DNA of 64,000 bases from positions 1 to 64,000 of IMG/VR virus record IMGVR_UViG_3300034107_000273. One strand, 5' to 3'. This document shows, in pieces, positions 57,659 to 64,000 of the stretch. Numbering within the stretch: position 1 is the stretch's first letter; each line of letters starts with the position of its first letter. This DNA comes from a virus. The notes under the pieces are model-generated. The model had not been told where the DNA came from and made no database searches. It saw nothing but the letters and a program-made list of their open reading frames with translations. The position numbers were made by a program, and so were the translations under genes.

Positions 57659-58239
57659 TGAAAGTTCTAGGGGATAAAATTTTTATTATAGAAAATTTTA
57701 TATCTGTTGATACTGCAAACTTTTTAGTAGATTCATTTACTGAGAATATACAGCCAACAGTTCACCCTGGAATATACAGCGGACCAGGCCAAGGAGACAA
57801 TGAAGCCTATAAAATCAGTGGTCAACACAAGATCAAGCAATATGATTCAAAAAATAACATTGCTATTGATATAATGACAAGTCTTTGTCCAAGTATGGAA
57901 AAGGTTATGTCTAATGTATTCAATAAAAACCTACAATTAAAGTCTATTTCTTATGTTCATATGAAATCAGGTGGAAAAAATGATCTTCACTATGATAACT
58001 ATAGTGAAGAATACAAGGATGATTACTCAGGTATTTTATATTTAACAGATAAATACTTAGGTGGCGCTTTAAATTTTCCTAACAATGACATAAAAATAGA
58101 GCCTAAAATAGGAGATTTTATATGTTTTGTTGGTGACAACGAACTAGAGCATGAGGTTCAAGAAGTAATTCAAGGAGATCGTGTTAATCTAGTATGTTTT
58201 TTTAATGAAAAAGGAAAAGATATATATGCCAATCTATGA
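57658..58239 (+). CDS. Second 2-oxoglutarate/Fe(II)-dependent oxygenase
   Basis: 193 residues, another prolyl-hydroxylase-like fold. Iron ligands H111 and D113 in NDLHYDNYSEEY, H165 in ELEHEVQEV and the 2-oxoglutarate arginine R175 in GDRVNLVCFF. ILYLTDKYLGGALNFP is the core strand, as in the first copy at 47860, but the two are otherwise quite different. TAATG-coupled to the membrane protein before it. Substrate unknown. Confidence 0.85.
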   Translation: MKVLGDKIFIIENFISVDTANFLVDSFTENIQPTVHPGIYSGPGQGDNEAYKISGQHKIKQYDSKNNIAIDIMTSLCPSMEKVMSNVFNKNLQLKSISYVHMKSGGKNDLHYDNYSEEYKDDYSGILYLTDKYLGGALNFPNNDIKIEPKIGDFICFVGDNELEHEVQEVIQGDRVNLVCFFNEKGKDIYANL

Positions 58240-58411
58240 ATATAAATGTTTAAATGAATGTAATGGAATAGTAAACAAACAAAGATCTATAACTGAATCA
58301 GATCCAGGATATCTCTGTGAGACTTGCAATGTTCAACTAGAACGTGTATACTCTAATATAGGAGCAGTATTCAACGGTAGTGGATTTTATTCCACTGATA
58401 ATAGAAAGTAG
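58226..58411 (+). CDS. FmdB-type zinc-ribbon protein
   Basis: 61 residues from ATG 58226. MPIYEYKC start, C-x3-C (CLNEC) and C-x2-C (CETC), QLERVYS and the closing GSGFYSTDN are hallmarks of the FmdB/CxxC_CxxC_SSSS family. Role in phages is unclear; regulation or protein interaction likely. Overlaps the oxygenase by 14 bases. Confidence 0.85.
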   Translation: MPIYEYKCLNECNGIVNKQRSITESDPGYLCETCNVQLERVYSNIGAVFNGSGFYSTDNRK

Positions 58412-58414
58412 GAG

Positions 58415-58420
58415 TATACT
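58415..58420 (+). promoter_or_regulatory. -10 element, leaderless configuration
   Basis: TATACT, with ATG 58430 nine bases later and no Shine-Dalgarno. Confidence 0.5.
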
Positions 58421-58429
58421 ATTAACACA

Positions 58430-58678
58430 ATGATTACAGAACAAGAAGATAAAAAAGACTGGGTATTAAAGGCTACAGATCGTTGCGATTCTTGTGCAGC
58501 AGAAGCCCTTGTTCAGGTTACTGGAATTGAAGGTGTTTTAACATTTTGTGGGCATCACTATAATAAAATTATGAACAATCCAGATGGATACAAGAAGATG
58601 ATGTCTTTTGCAATAAGTATTATTGATGAAAGAGATAAGCTTATTCAGAACAAGTTAAAGGATGAAGATTATGTATGA
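58430..58678 (+). CDS. Actinobacterial-type CxxC...CGHH small protein (DUF7455-like)
   Basis: 82 residues. DRCDSCAAEALVQVT followed by a GVLTFCGHHYNK end is the C-x2-C...C-G-H-H zinc pattern of small proteins widespread in actinobacteria and their phages. This supports an actinobacterial host. It overlaps the thermonuclease start by 8 bases. Function not known. Confidence 0.8.
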   Translation: MITEQEDKKDWVLKATDRCDSCAAEALVQVTGIEGVLTFCGHHYNKIMNNPDGYKKMMSFAISIIDERDKLIQNKLKDEDYV

Positions 58679-59078
58679 GTACTATGTTCGTAAAGTAGAG
58701 AATGTCGTAGATGGAGATACCATTGATGTTCTTATTGATTTAGGGTTTGATATTTTATTTCAATCACGTGTTAGATTAGCTGGCATTGATACCCCTGAGT
58801 CTCGCACAAAGGATCTTAAAGAGAAGGCTTTGGGGCTTGAGTCTAAAGAATATCTAAAGAAGCATTTAAAGGATGCTAAGTCTGTTGTCATTAAGACTGA
58901 AAAAATGGATTCCTCTGAAAAGTATGGTCGCATTCTTGGCTGGGTATATATTAATGGTGACACAGAATCTCTTAATGATAAGATGATTAATGATGGATAT
59001 GCTTGGGGATATATGGGTGATACTAAAGTTAAAGACTTTGATGCTCTTGAAAAAGCAAGAAAGAAGTCTGGTAAATGA
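58671..59078 (+). CDS. Thermonuclease (SNase) domain protein
   Basis: 135 residues from ATG 58671, spaced 8 bases from AAAGG. SNase signature: VVDGDTIDVLIDLGF, RVRLAGIDTPESR (calcium-binding Asp and catalytic Arg) and SSEKYGRILGWVY. No signal peptide, so it acts inside the cell, perhaps degrading host DNA or RNA for nucleotides. Coupled to the thioredoxin gene by ATGA overlap. Confidence 0.88.
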   Translation: MYEYYVRKVENVVDGDTIDVLIDLGFDILFQSRVRLAGIDTPESRTKDLKEKALGLESKEYLKKHLKDAKSVVIKTEKMDSSEKYGRILGWVYINGDTESLNDKMINDGYAWGYMGDTKVKDFDALEKARKKSGK

Positions 59079-59326
59079 CACACGTACTTTACTTCACCGC
59101 TGACTGGTGTAATCCTTGTCAACGCACTAGACCAATTACAGATGAGCTTAAGCGTGAAGGAATAATTGATTTTTTATATGTTGATGTAGATACAGAGATA
59201 GAGTTATCAGAAGAGTTTGGCATTAAATCTATACCAACCTACATATTAATTGAAGATGGCATAGAGGTTAAAAGAATGAATGGTGCAAAAACTCGTCAAG
59301 AATTCTTGGACTTCATGGATGTTTGA
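59075..59326 (+). CDS. Thioredoxin-like protein
   Basis: 83 residues. YFTADWCNPCQRT has the C-x2-C redox site (C12, C15) and KSIPTYILIEDG the cis-Pro loop. Shorter than bacterial thioredoxin. It could reduce the class II ribonucleotide reductase at 349, whose C-terminal cysteine pair needs an electron donor, or serve another thiol enzyme. Confidence 0.88.
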   Translation: MTHVLYFTADWCNPCQRTRPITDELKREGIIDFLYVDVDTEIELSEEFGIKSIPTYILIEDGIEVKRMNGAKTRQEFLDFMDV

Positions 59327-59663
59327 TGATGATGCCATAAGTCAGATAATAGATGACTTAATTCTTGAGGGTGGATTAGAGGTTGCAGGTATTGATCCTG
59401 ATAGTGGAGAAATGTTATATTCTTTTACTCCAAAGGTTAAAGAACTAATGCCTGAACTATATGAAGATCACTTAAATTTTGTTAATGCTGAACTTATGGT
59501 CCTGTGGGAAAAAGGGTATGTTAATATAGACTTCTTTAAAGAAGACCCATTAATCTCACTAACAAATAAGGCTCATGATCCAGACGAGGTAGCCAAGCTT
59601 TCAAAGCAGGAGAAATGGTCTCTTCAGGAGCTAAAAAGAGTTGTAAAGTCTCAAGAATTCTGA
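59319..59663 (+). CDS. Hypothetical protein after thioredoxin
   Basis: 114 residues from ATG 59319, overlapping thioredoxin by 8 bases. Acidic, helical, with DAISQIIDDLILEGGLEVAG, SFTPKVKELMPELYEDHLNF and a KQEKWSLQELKRVV end. No family recognised. Confidence 0.65.
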   Translation: MFDDDAISQIIDDLILEGGLEVAGIDPDSGEMLYSFTPKVKELMPELYEDHLNFVNAELMVLWEKGYVNIDFFKEDPLISLTNKAHDPDEVAKLSKQEKWSLQELKRVVKSQEF

Positions 59664-59669
59664 TATAAT
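59641..59669 (+). promoter_or_regulatory. Promoter with extended -10, leaderless configuration
   Basis: TTGTAA (59641-59646), 17-base spacer, and TATAAT (59664-59669) preceded by TGA. ATG 59676 is six bases later with no Shine-Dalgarno. Confidence 0.65.
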
Positions 59670-59675
59670 CATTGT

Positions 59676-60734
59676 ATGCCATATCGTGTAGGTGCTAAAG
59701 GAAGTTACGGTTGCTCAGGATACCCTGCGTTAAAAGAGGGTACCAATGAAGTAATGGGCTGTCATACCTCTAGATCAGAAGCAGCAGCACAAATATATGC
59801 AATTAATCGTAGCGAAGGAAACATAGGTAAGAGTATGCCAAATCTAAAAGAAGGCGATTACGCCATGACAGCACACGGATCTGATGAAGAGGTCCACATT
59901 GGTCAAGTAATTCATGTTATGCGTGAAGGCATGCTTGGTGTTCCTGGAGGAGAGTACTCATTAGAAGCATCCGCAGAAAACCCAGCGGTACTAATTCAGT
60001 TATTTGAACAAGATGAAAATGGTTTATGGGAAGCAACCAACCTATATACAGGATGCATGATGTCGCTCATGGTTGCAATTGATCCACTACCACAAGAACC
60101 AACTGAAGAAGAAGTTGCAATGGGTATGTACGATGCATCAATTGGAAAATCAGAATGTTGCCCAGAAGATATTTCTAAGCAAGCACCTTGTTGGGATGGT
60201 TATGTACAACGTGGAATGAAGCCAGGAAAAGATGGCAAGAAAGTTCCTAACTGTGTACCTGCTGCAAAGGCAGATGATTTATTTGAAGATGATGACACAG
60301 TTGAATATGAGACTGATACAGTTTCTAAGGCTGAAGGCTACTCGCCACCAGCAGGAGCAAGATCTGCTGCTCGCAGAGCAATTAAGTTTAAAGAAGATGG
60401 TAAGGCAACTGGTGCAGGAACTGCAGTTGGTTGGACTCGTGCAGGCCAGTTAGCAAGAGGAGAAACTATTTCTCTCAGCACTGTTAAGAGAATGTACTCA
60501 TACTTCTCACGCCATGAGGTAGACAAAAAGGGCAAGGACTGGGGTAACTCAGCAAATCCTTCTAATGGATATATCATGTGGTTAGCATGGGGTGGAGATG
60601 CAGGATTCTCTTGGTCAAGAGGAATTGTTAATCGTGAAAAAGATAAGGCTTTGTTTGCTGACTTTGGTAAAGACTACACAACATCTCAGTCATTGACGCA
60701 TATATTTAAGCCAAAAGAAAATGGTAATCAATAA
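59676..60734 (+). CDS. Conserved phage protein with C-terminal GARSAARRA...GDAGFSWS domain
   Basis: 352 residues. Residues 1-50 have a short Cys-rich module (GSYGCSGYPALKEG, then EVMGCHTSRSEAAAQIYAI). Middle part is acidic with ECCPEDISKQAPCWDGYVQ. Residues ~225-325 form the block YSPPAGARSAARRAIKFKED, GTAVGWTRAGQLARG, STVKRMYSYFSRHEVDKKGK and WLAWGGDAGFSW, seen in many cyanophage and actinophage proteins next to capsid-type genes but without a known function. It could be a virion component or a head-maturation factor. Confidence 0.7.
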   Translation: MPYRVGAKGSYGCSGYPALKEGTNEVMGCHTSRSEAAAQIYAINRSEGNIGKSMPNLKEGDYAMTAHGSDEEVHIGQVIHVMREGMLGVPGGEYSLEASAENPAVLIQLFEQDENGLWEATNLYTGCMMSLMVAIDPLPQEPTEEEVAMGMYDASIGKSECCPEDISKQAPCWDGYVQRGMKPGKDGKKVPNCVPAAKADDLFEDDDTVEYETDTVSKAEGYSPPAGARSAARRAIKFKEDGKATGAGTAVGWTRAGQLARGETISLSTVKRMYSYFSRHEVDKKGKDWGNSANPSNGYIMWLAWGGDAGFSWSRGIVNREKDKALFADFGKDYTTSQSLTHIFKPKENGNQ

Positions 60735-60865
60735 TGCCAAAAAAGAAGGCTGGATCATTTAATGCAACACAAATTAAAGATGGAAAGGTTGTTCGTTTAA
60801 ATAAAAACGGTACAATTAAATCTATTATTAGTGACTATATTGTAAAACATCCTAAGAAAGATTAA
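60734..60865 (+). CDS. Very small basic protein
   Basis: 43 residues, TAATG-coupled to the preceding gene. Lys-rich (MPKKKAGSFNATQIKDGKVV) with a hydrophobic centre (IKSIISDYIV). Supported by coupling and by an uninterrupted frame between tightly spaced genes. Confidence 0.55.
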   Translation: MPKKKAGSFNATQIKDGKVVRLNKNGTIKSIISDYIVKHPKKD

Positions 60866-60884
60866 TCTATTTAACGGGGAGAGC

Positions 60885-61304
60885 ATGACATATATATTAG
60901 CCATTGGCTTGACATTGCTGTCTATATCCTCTATAATTATAATAGCAGTAAAAAGAAGTAAAAAGTATTTTACTAAAGTTGTATATACACAAAGTGATAT
61001 ACATCAAATAGTAAAAAACTTTATTCCAAAAGATCTTTTTGAAATGCCAAAACCGCTTTCTCAAGCAAGAAAGCATATACGTAATAATACAGTAAAGGTT
61101 TTGATAATAGAAGATCAGGCATATTGGGTACATAACAATATGTTTTATGTGGCTGATACAGTTGAAGGACTAGTAAGTCCAGAAACAGTCAGGCCAGTTG
61201 ATACAAACAATATGTCAAAGCGAGATATTGATAAGATGCTATTCATTTTGGATAGCTTAAAGAATGGGAATTCTGATGATAGTAGCAGTACATGGAACAA
61301 CTGA
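60885..61304 (+). CDS. Membrane-anchored hypothetical protein
   Basis: 139 residues. One N-terminal membrane segment (ILAIGLTLLSISSIIIIAV) then a basic stretch and a soluble domain (KVLIIEDQAYWVHNNMFYVA). GGGGAG precedes the start. Overlaps the next gene by 29 bases. Confidence 0.65.
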   Translation: MTYILAIGLTLLSISSIIIIAVKRSKKYFTKVVYTQSDIHQIVKNFIPKDLFEMPKPLSQARKHIRNNTVKVLIIEDQAYWVHNNMFYVADTVEGLVSPETVRPVDTNNMSKRDIDKMLFILDSLKNGNSDDSSSTWNN

Positions 61305-61626
61305 CTTTGATGATTATCAAGTCTTTCTTCGTGCTATGGGTGTTGCTCTTTCTGGAATGCAAGACGGAGAAAAAGAGTTTATAGTTTATTCAGCAGGTCC
61401 AGCATCTGTTAATTCTTTCGTATCTGAATTCTGTAACCTTTCTGAAAGAGGAATGAAATCTCGTGGCCGTAAGATTAAATTTATGCAGGTACCTACATGG
61501 TACATTGAAGAAAACATTAATAGTGTAAATTATCTTGTATTTCTTAGCAAGCCTAAGCAGCCTGTATCAAAACTTGTTACAACTGCTGAACAAAATAACA
61601 TTGAAGTTGGAATTTTCCGATACTAA
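61276..61626 (+). CDS. SLOG/DUF2493-like Rossmann-type protein
   Basis: 116 residues from ATG 61276. MIVAVHGTTDFDDYQVFLRA opens like DUF2493/SLOG proteins (beta strand, G-(S/T)-x3-F, helix), and EFIVYSAGPASVNSFVSEF and KIKFMQVPTWYIE give further Rossmann-like strands. Such proteins may bind nucleotide-derived ligands. Assignment is tentative. Confidence 0.5.
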   Translation: MIVAVHGTTDFDDYQVFLRAMGVALSGMQDGEKEFIVYSAGPASVNSFVSEFCNLSERGMKSRGRKIKFMQVPTWYIEENINSVNYLVFLSKPKQPVSKLVTTAEQNNIEVGIFRY

Positions 61627-61636
61627 AGGGGTAAAA

Positions 61637-61846
61637 ATGATAGTAAATAATTTAGAAACAATGGAAAAGATTGTGTCAAAGAACTACAATCTTCATTGGG
61701 ATGGTTGGACAGTAGTAGAAACAAAACAGTCTGATATGGCAAAGACTGCAATTAATGGAATTTATCGTAAAGGTAAGTGGTTCTTAGCAAAGAATTTTGT
61801 ACCTGATCGTAAAGGCTGGGATATTCCAAACAGATATAAGGTATAA
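61637..61846 (+). CDS. Small hypothetical protein
   Basis: 69 residues from ATG 61637 with AAAGGGG. Contains NYNLHWDGWTVVETKQSDMA and GIYRKGKWFLAKNF, aromatic-rich strands. Function unknown. Precedes the WhiB gene by 2 bases. Confidence 0.7.
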   Translation: MIVNNLETMEKIVSKNYNLHWDGWTVVETKQSDMAKTAINGIYRKGKWFLAKNFVPDRKGWDIPNRYKV

Positions 61847-61848
61847 AT

Positions 61849-62136
61849 ATGAAGCAACACTTATGGAAAGATGAAGGTGCTTGCTTTGATATGGACACAA
61901 ATTTATTTTTTGATAAATATGAAGACGATGAATTGATTAGACCAATAATAGATAATCTTTGTCAATCATGTCCAGTTCAAAGAATATGTTTTGCCAATGG
62001 TGTATCTGGTAAAGAGTGGGGAATTTGGGGCGGTATTTACCTAGAAAATGGTGAAATATCTAGAGAGTTTAGTAAACATAGAACAAAAGAAAAGTGGGGT
62101 GAAGTATGGAAATCTCTAACAATGGAGAAGAATTAA
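61849..62136 (+). CDS. WhiB-family iron-sulphur transcription factor
   Basis: 95 residues. Four cysteines in WhiB spacing: C12 (GACFD), C38 and C41 (CQSC), C47 (RICF), with FF after the first cysteine and the GIWGGIY turn that binds sigma factor. WhiB proteins are restricted to actinobacteria and their phages, and they act with region 4 of the primary sigma factor. This copy may redirect host or phage promoters. Its typical basic C-terminus (REFSKHRTKEKWG) is present. Overlaps the next gene by 31 bases. Confidence 0.9.
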   Translation: MKQHLWKDEGACFDMDTNLFFDKYEDDELIRPIIDNLCQSCPVQRICFANGVSGKEWGIWGGIYLENGEISREFSKHRTKEKWGEVWKSLTMEKN

Positions 62137-62408
62137 CAAGCTTTGAAGCAATGTCTTCTATACTTGGTGAGCTTTGGATGGACTATAAGTCTGACAAATA
62201 CTTCAAAGACTTTATTGAGTATAATGATATTGGATTACCAATTGCATTTTTAGTTGATAATGAACTTGTAGAACCAACACAATTAGCTAAGCAATATGTT
62301 TATGAAACTTGGAATATATTTTTAGCAGCATTAGAAATTACAGAAGATCTTGGCTGGGAATCTCTTGAAGAGATTTTTAATTTTGTAGAAAAGAAAAATC
62401 AAAAATAA
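62106..62408 (+). CDS. Small acidic hypothetical protein after WhiB
   Basis: 100 residues, helical and acidic (EAMSSILGELWMDYKSDKYF, LAALEITEDLGWESLEEIF). Begins inside the WhiB gene with a GGGGTGAAG site and is TAATG-coupled to the next. Not recognised. Confidence 0.65.
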   Translation: MEISNNGEELTSFEAMSSILGELWMDYKSDKYFKDFIEYNDIGLPIAFLVDNELVEPTQLAKQYVYETWNIFLAALEITEDLGWESLEEIFNFVEKKNQK

Positions 62409-62638
62409 TGTATACAGATACTATGCGTAGAGCAGTTCGTTCTATTACTTCTCCTAAAAATTTTGGAGTAGAGATTATTGATAATGAACATTTTTTAACT
62501 ATTAAATTAAACGAATATGACTTTATTACAATGAATCATGATGAAAAAATCCAAGCATTACAGTATGTTGTACAACTTAAAAGTGCATTAGAGATGGAAG
62601 GTGCTATAGTGTTAGTTACAAGGGAGCCTATAAAATAA
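62408..62638 (+). CDS. Small hypothetical protein
   Basis: 76 residues, TAATG-coupled on both sides. Short beta-alpha layout (NEHFLTIKLNEYDFITMNHD, then IQALQYVVQLKSALEM). Not recognised. Confidence 0.65.
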   Translation: MYTDTMRRAVRSITSPKNFGVEIIDNEHFLTIKLNEYDFITMNHDEKIQALQYVVQLKSALEMEGAIVLVTREPIK

Positions 62639-63048
62639 TGACAACTGTAGAAATAATCTTAAGTATACTATCTGTATTTTTGTTTATTGTATCTATTAGA
62701 TTAACCTTCAGAGTATATAATCTAATAAATAGAATAAGTATATTGTCTGTGGCTTATGCTAAAATTGAATCATTAACTTCTTTAAAAGACAATAATGATA
62801 TGAATAATGATGTTCATAAAGAGAACTTTATTAAATTCTTATCAGATTCTCGTGATTGGGCATATCAATATATCAAAGATGTTCAAGACAGTTTAGAAAA
62901 GTTTGTAAACGAAGTTGAGCCAGAGATTGCATATTTTGATGAGTACGGACTTGTTGGTGATGCATACCCACATTATCACTCAATGAAAAAAATATCATCA
63001 GAGTATAAAGAATTAAAGAAGTTGTTACCAAGTGAGGAAACAAAATGA
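62638..63048 (+). CDS. Membrane-anchored coiled-coil protein
   Basis: 136 residues. N-terminal membrane segment (VEIILSILSVFLFIVSIRL), then a helical region (DSRDWAYQYIKDVQDSLEKF) facing the cytoplasm or the wall. It overlaps the XapX gene by an ATGA junction. Could be a lysis accessory or structural membrane protein; no proof. Confidence 0.65.
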   Translation: MTTVEIILSILSVFLFIVSIRLTFRVYNLINRISILSVAYAKIESLTSLKDNNDMNNDVHKENFIKFLSDSRDWAYQYIKDVQDSLEKFVNEVEPEIAYFDEYGLVGDAYPHYHSMKKISSEYKELKKLLPSEETK

Positions 63049-63203
63049 AAGATATTTTATTATCAACATTAACAGGTTTTGGATGTGGTGTCGTGTTTGC
63101 TGCATTCAAATTACCAGTCCCAGCTCCACCAGTTTTTGCGGGAGTCGCAGGAATTATTGGACTATGGATTGGTTTTACAATACTAACACGAATTATATCC
63201 TAG
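63045..63203 (+). CDS. XapX-like small membrane protein
   Basis: 52 residues with a glycine-rich first segment (LTGFGCGVVFAAFKLPVPAPPVF, split by PVPAPP) and a second membrane segment (GVAGIIGLWIGFTIL). The K-x-P-x-P-A-P-P loop between two glycine-rich helices is the XapX/DUF1427 pattern. ATGA overlap with the preceding gene and a TAGGAGG site that serves the next gene. Confidence 0.75.
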   Translation: MKDILLSTLTGFGCGVVFAAFKLPVPAPPVFAGVAGIIGLWIGFTILTRIIS

Positions 63204-63211
63204 GAGGAAAA

Positions 63212-63514
63212 ATGAATACAACACAACTAAAGGCACTACTTGCATCATATGGACGATCAGTTCTTGCTTCAGGTCTTGCCCTATATATGGCAGGCGTTAC
63301 AGATCCAAAGGATCTATGGACAGCACTAGTTGCTGCACTAGCACCAGTTGCAATTAGAGCAATCAACCCTAACGACAAGGCTTTTGGTATCTTGCCAGAT
63401 GCTAGCGCCGTAGAAGAGGCTCTGAAGGCTGCTAAGGCACCTGCAAAGGCACCTGCAAAGAAGACTGCTAACCCAAAGGTTGCAACAAGAGCAGATAAGA
63501 AAGCTCCAAAGTAA
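63212..63514 (+). CDS. Holin-like or small membrane protein with Lys/Ala tail
   Basis: 100 residues from ATG 63212 with TAGGAGG. Helical start (LKALLASYGRSVLASGLALY) and second hydrophobic helix (LWTALVAALAPVAIRAI), then NPNDKAFGI and a Lys/Ala/Pro tail (KAPAKAPAKKTANPK). Layout suits a small holin or membrane-associated protein. Codons are GC-ending, suggesting high expression. Followed by a strong terminator. Confidence 0.6.
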   Translation: MNTTQLKALLASYGRSVLASGLALYMAGVTDPKDLWTALVAALAPVAIRAINPNDKAFGILPDASAVEEALKAAKAPAKAPAKKTANPKVATRADKKAPK

Positions 63515-63530
63515 TTAATAAAAAATAGAG

Positions 63531-63560
63531 GGGCCAGTCTAGAAATAGGCTGGCCCTTTT
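63531..63560 (+). terminator. Intrinsic terminator before the glycosyltransferase gene
   Basis: GGGCCAGTCT (63531-63540) pairs with AGGCTGGCCC (63547-63556), one T/G wobble, 6-base loop, then TTTT. Confidence 0.9.
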
Positions 63561-63562
63561 AC

Positions 63563-63571
63563 TGCTATAAT
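63563..63571 (+). promoter_or_regulatory. Extended -10 promoter, leaderless configuration
   Basis: TGC followed by TATAAT at 63566-63571, with ATG 63580 eight bases later and no Shine-Dalgarno. Confidence 0.6.
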
Positions 63572-63579
63572 TAAAACAT

Positions 63580-64000
63580 ATGTCAAAAACAGCTCTCATA
63601 ATGTGTACTTATATAAGGTTTGAAAACCTTAAAATGACTTTAGGATGCCTACAAAGGCAAACTAATCAAGACTTTGATTTTTATATAGTTGATAATTCTA
63701 ATAGACATGATAAACTATTAGGGTATATTAAAAAATTTGGCAACGGAATTGATGTAACTGTACATAACTACCAGAATGACTTTAAACAATTTGCTAGGTT
63801 CTTGTTAGCAAGAGAACTGGCTGAACAAGGATATGAAAAGATAATCTTTATTGATGATGATGAGATTATTCCAGATACTTTTATACAAGAGTGTCATGAT
63901 CAGTATGAAGAAAATTCTGTTAAAACATTTTGGGCTCATTTTGTAGATAGTATATACAATAAAAAAATAAAATTAGAACATAACGAAATAGGAAACTATG
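63580..64000 (+). CDS. Family 2 glycosyltransferase (partial, runs off the window)
   Basis: About 140 residues are visible, open to the window edge. The start SKTALIMCTYIRFENLKMTL followed by DFDFYIVDNSN is the GT-A nucleotide-sugar fold, and KIIFIDDDEIIP holds the D-x-D metal motif. Transfers a sugar from an activated donor; in phages this may modify host surface sugars, the virion or DNA bases. Leaderless-type promoter. Confidence 0.8.
   Translation, partial: MSKTALIMCTYIRFENLKMTLGCLQRQTNQDFDFYIVDNSNRHDKLLGYIKKFGNGIDVTVHNYQNDFKQFARFLLARELAEQGYEKIIFIDDDEIIPDTFIQECHDQYEENSVKTFWAHFVDSIYNKKIKLEHNEIGNY

Noticed and set aside
1-64000. tRNA genes, integrase, repressor or attachment site
   Set aside because: No cloverleaf, recombinase catalytic motif or lysogeny module was seen; the window looks lytic, though missing genes may lie outside it.

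Overview
This window reads as a long, unbroken segment of a tailed-phage genome (siphovirus-like layout) that infects an actinobacterium. It is visibly AT-rich, every supported gene lies on the plus strand, and genes are packed with overlapping or TAATG junctions. The actinobacterial host is inferred from a WhiB-type four-cysteine regulator (61849-62136) and a small C-x2-C...C-G-H-H protein of the kind common in actinobacteria (58430-58678). AT-richness together with actinobacterial genes would fit the low-GC freshwater lineages, but that part is only an inference. No homology search was run; all calls are from reading the sequence.

Layout. 1-200 is the end of a tail or receptor-binding gene closed by a terminator. 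349-2382 is a B12-dependent (class II) ribonucleotide reductase. 2430-10009 is the head and connector module: portal, prohead protease with a nested scaffold-like start, major capsid protein and neck proteins. 10085-34266 is the tail module: tube protein, two paralogous tail-assembly chaperones, a 3303-residue tape measure protein, hub-like and FN3-rich fibre proteins. 34268-35854 holds small coiled-coil, zinc and DNA-binding proteins. 35854-47335 is replication, recombination and nucleotide metabolism: DnaB-type helicase, DnaG-type primase, a single-strand-binding-like protein, bacterial-type DNA polymerase III alpha, MazG, RecA-like recombinase, Cas4-like nuclease and RuvC-like resolvase. 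47325-50165 is the terminase, with a 2-oxoglutarate oxygenase gene between the small and large subunits. 50181-64000 is an accessory and lysis region: two exported Ala-rich proteins (one with a PA14-like domain), holin-like proteins, an HslV/proteasome-like hydrolase, Hsp20, PstS, HNH nuclease, CHAP endolysin, second oxygenase, thermonuclease, thioredoxin, WhiB, XapX and a glycosyltransferase cut by the window edge.

Expression. A recurring extended -10 element (TGN-TATAAT or TGN-TATACT) sits at most transcription-unit starts. At about ten of them the start codon lies only 6-9 bases after the -10 and has no Shine-Dalgarno, which predicts leaderless mRNAs. Four clear intrinsic terminators divide the window. 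The Hsp20 leader carries a hairpin with the hallmarks of a ROSE-type RNA thermometer, and a roughly 85-base structured RNA with a perfect 11-bp closing stem lies between pstS and the HNH gene.

The most unusual feature is the tape measure protein. Between duplicated GFRTGGLNR-type segments it carries a protein-kinase-like domain (K, E, HGGN and DFG motifs) and an ADP-ribosyltransferase-like domain, and it has a second ADP-ribosyltransferase-like segment near the C-terminus. Because tape measure proteins leave the virion during DNA ejection, these could be host-directed effectors delivered by the tail itself.
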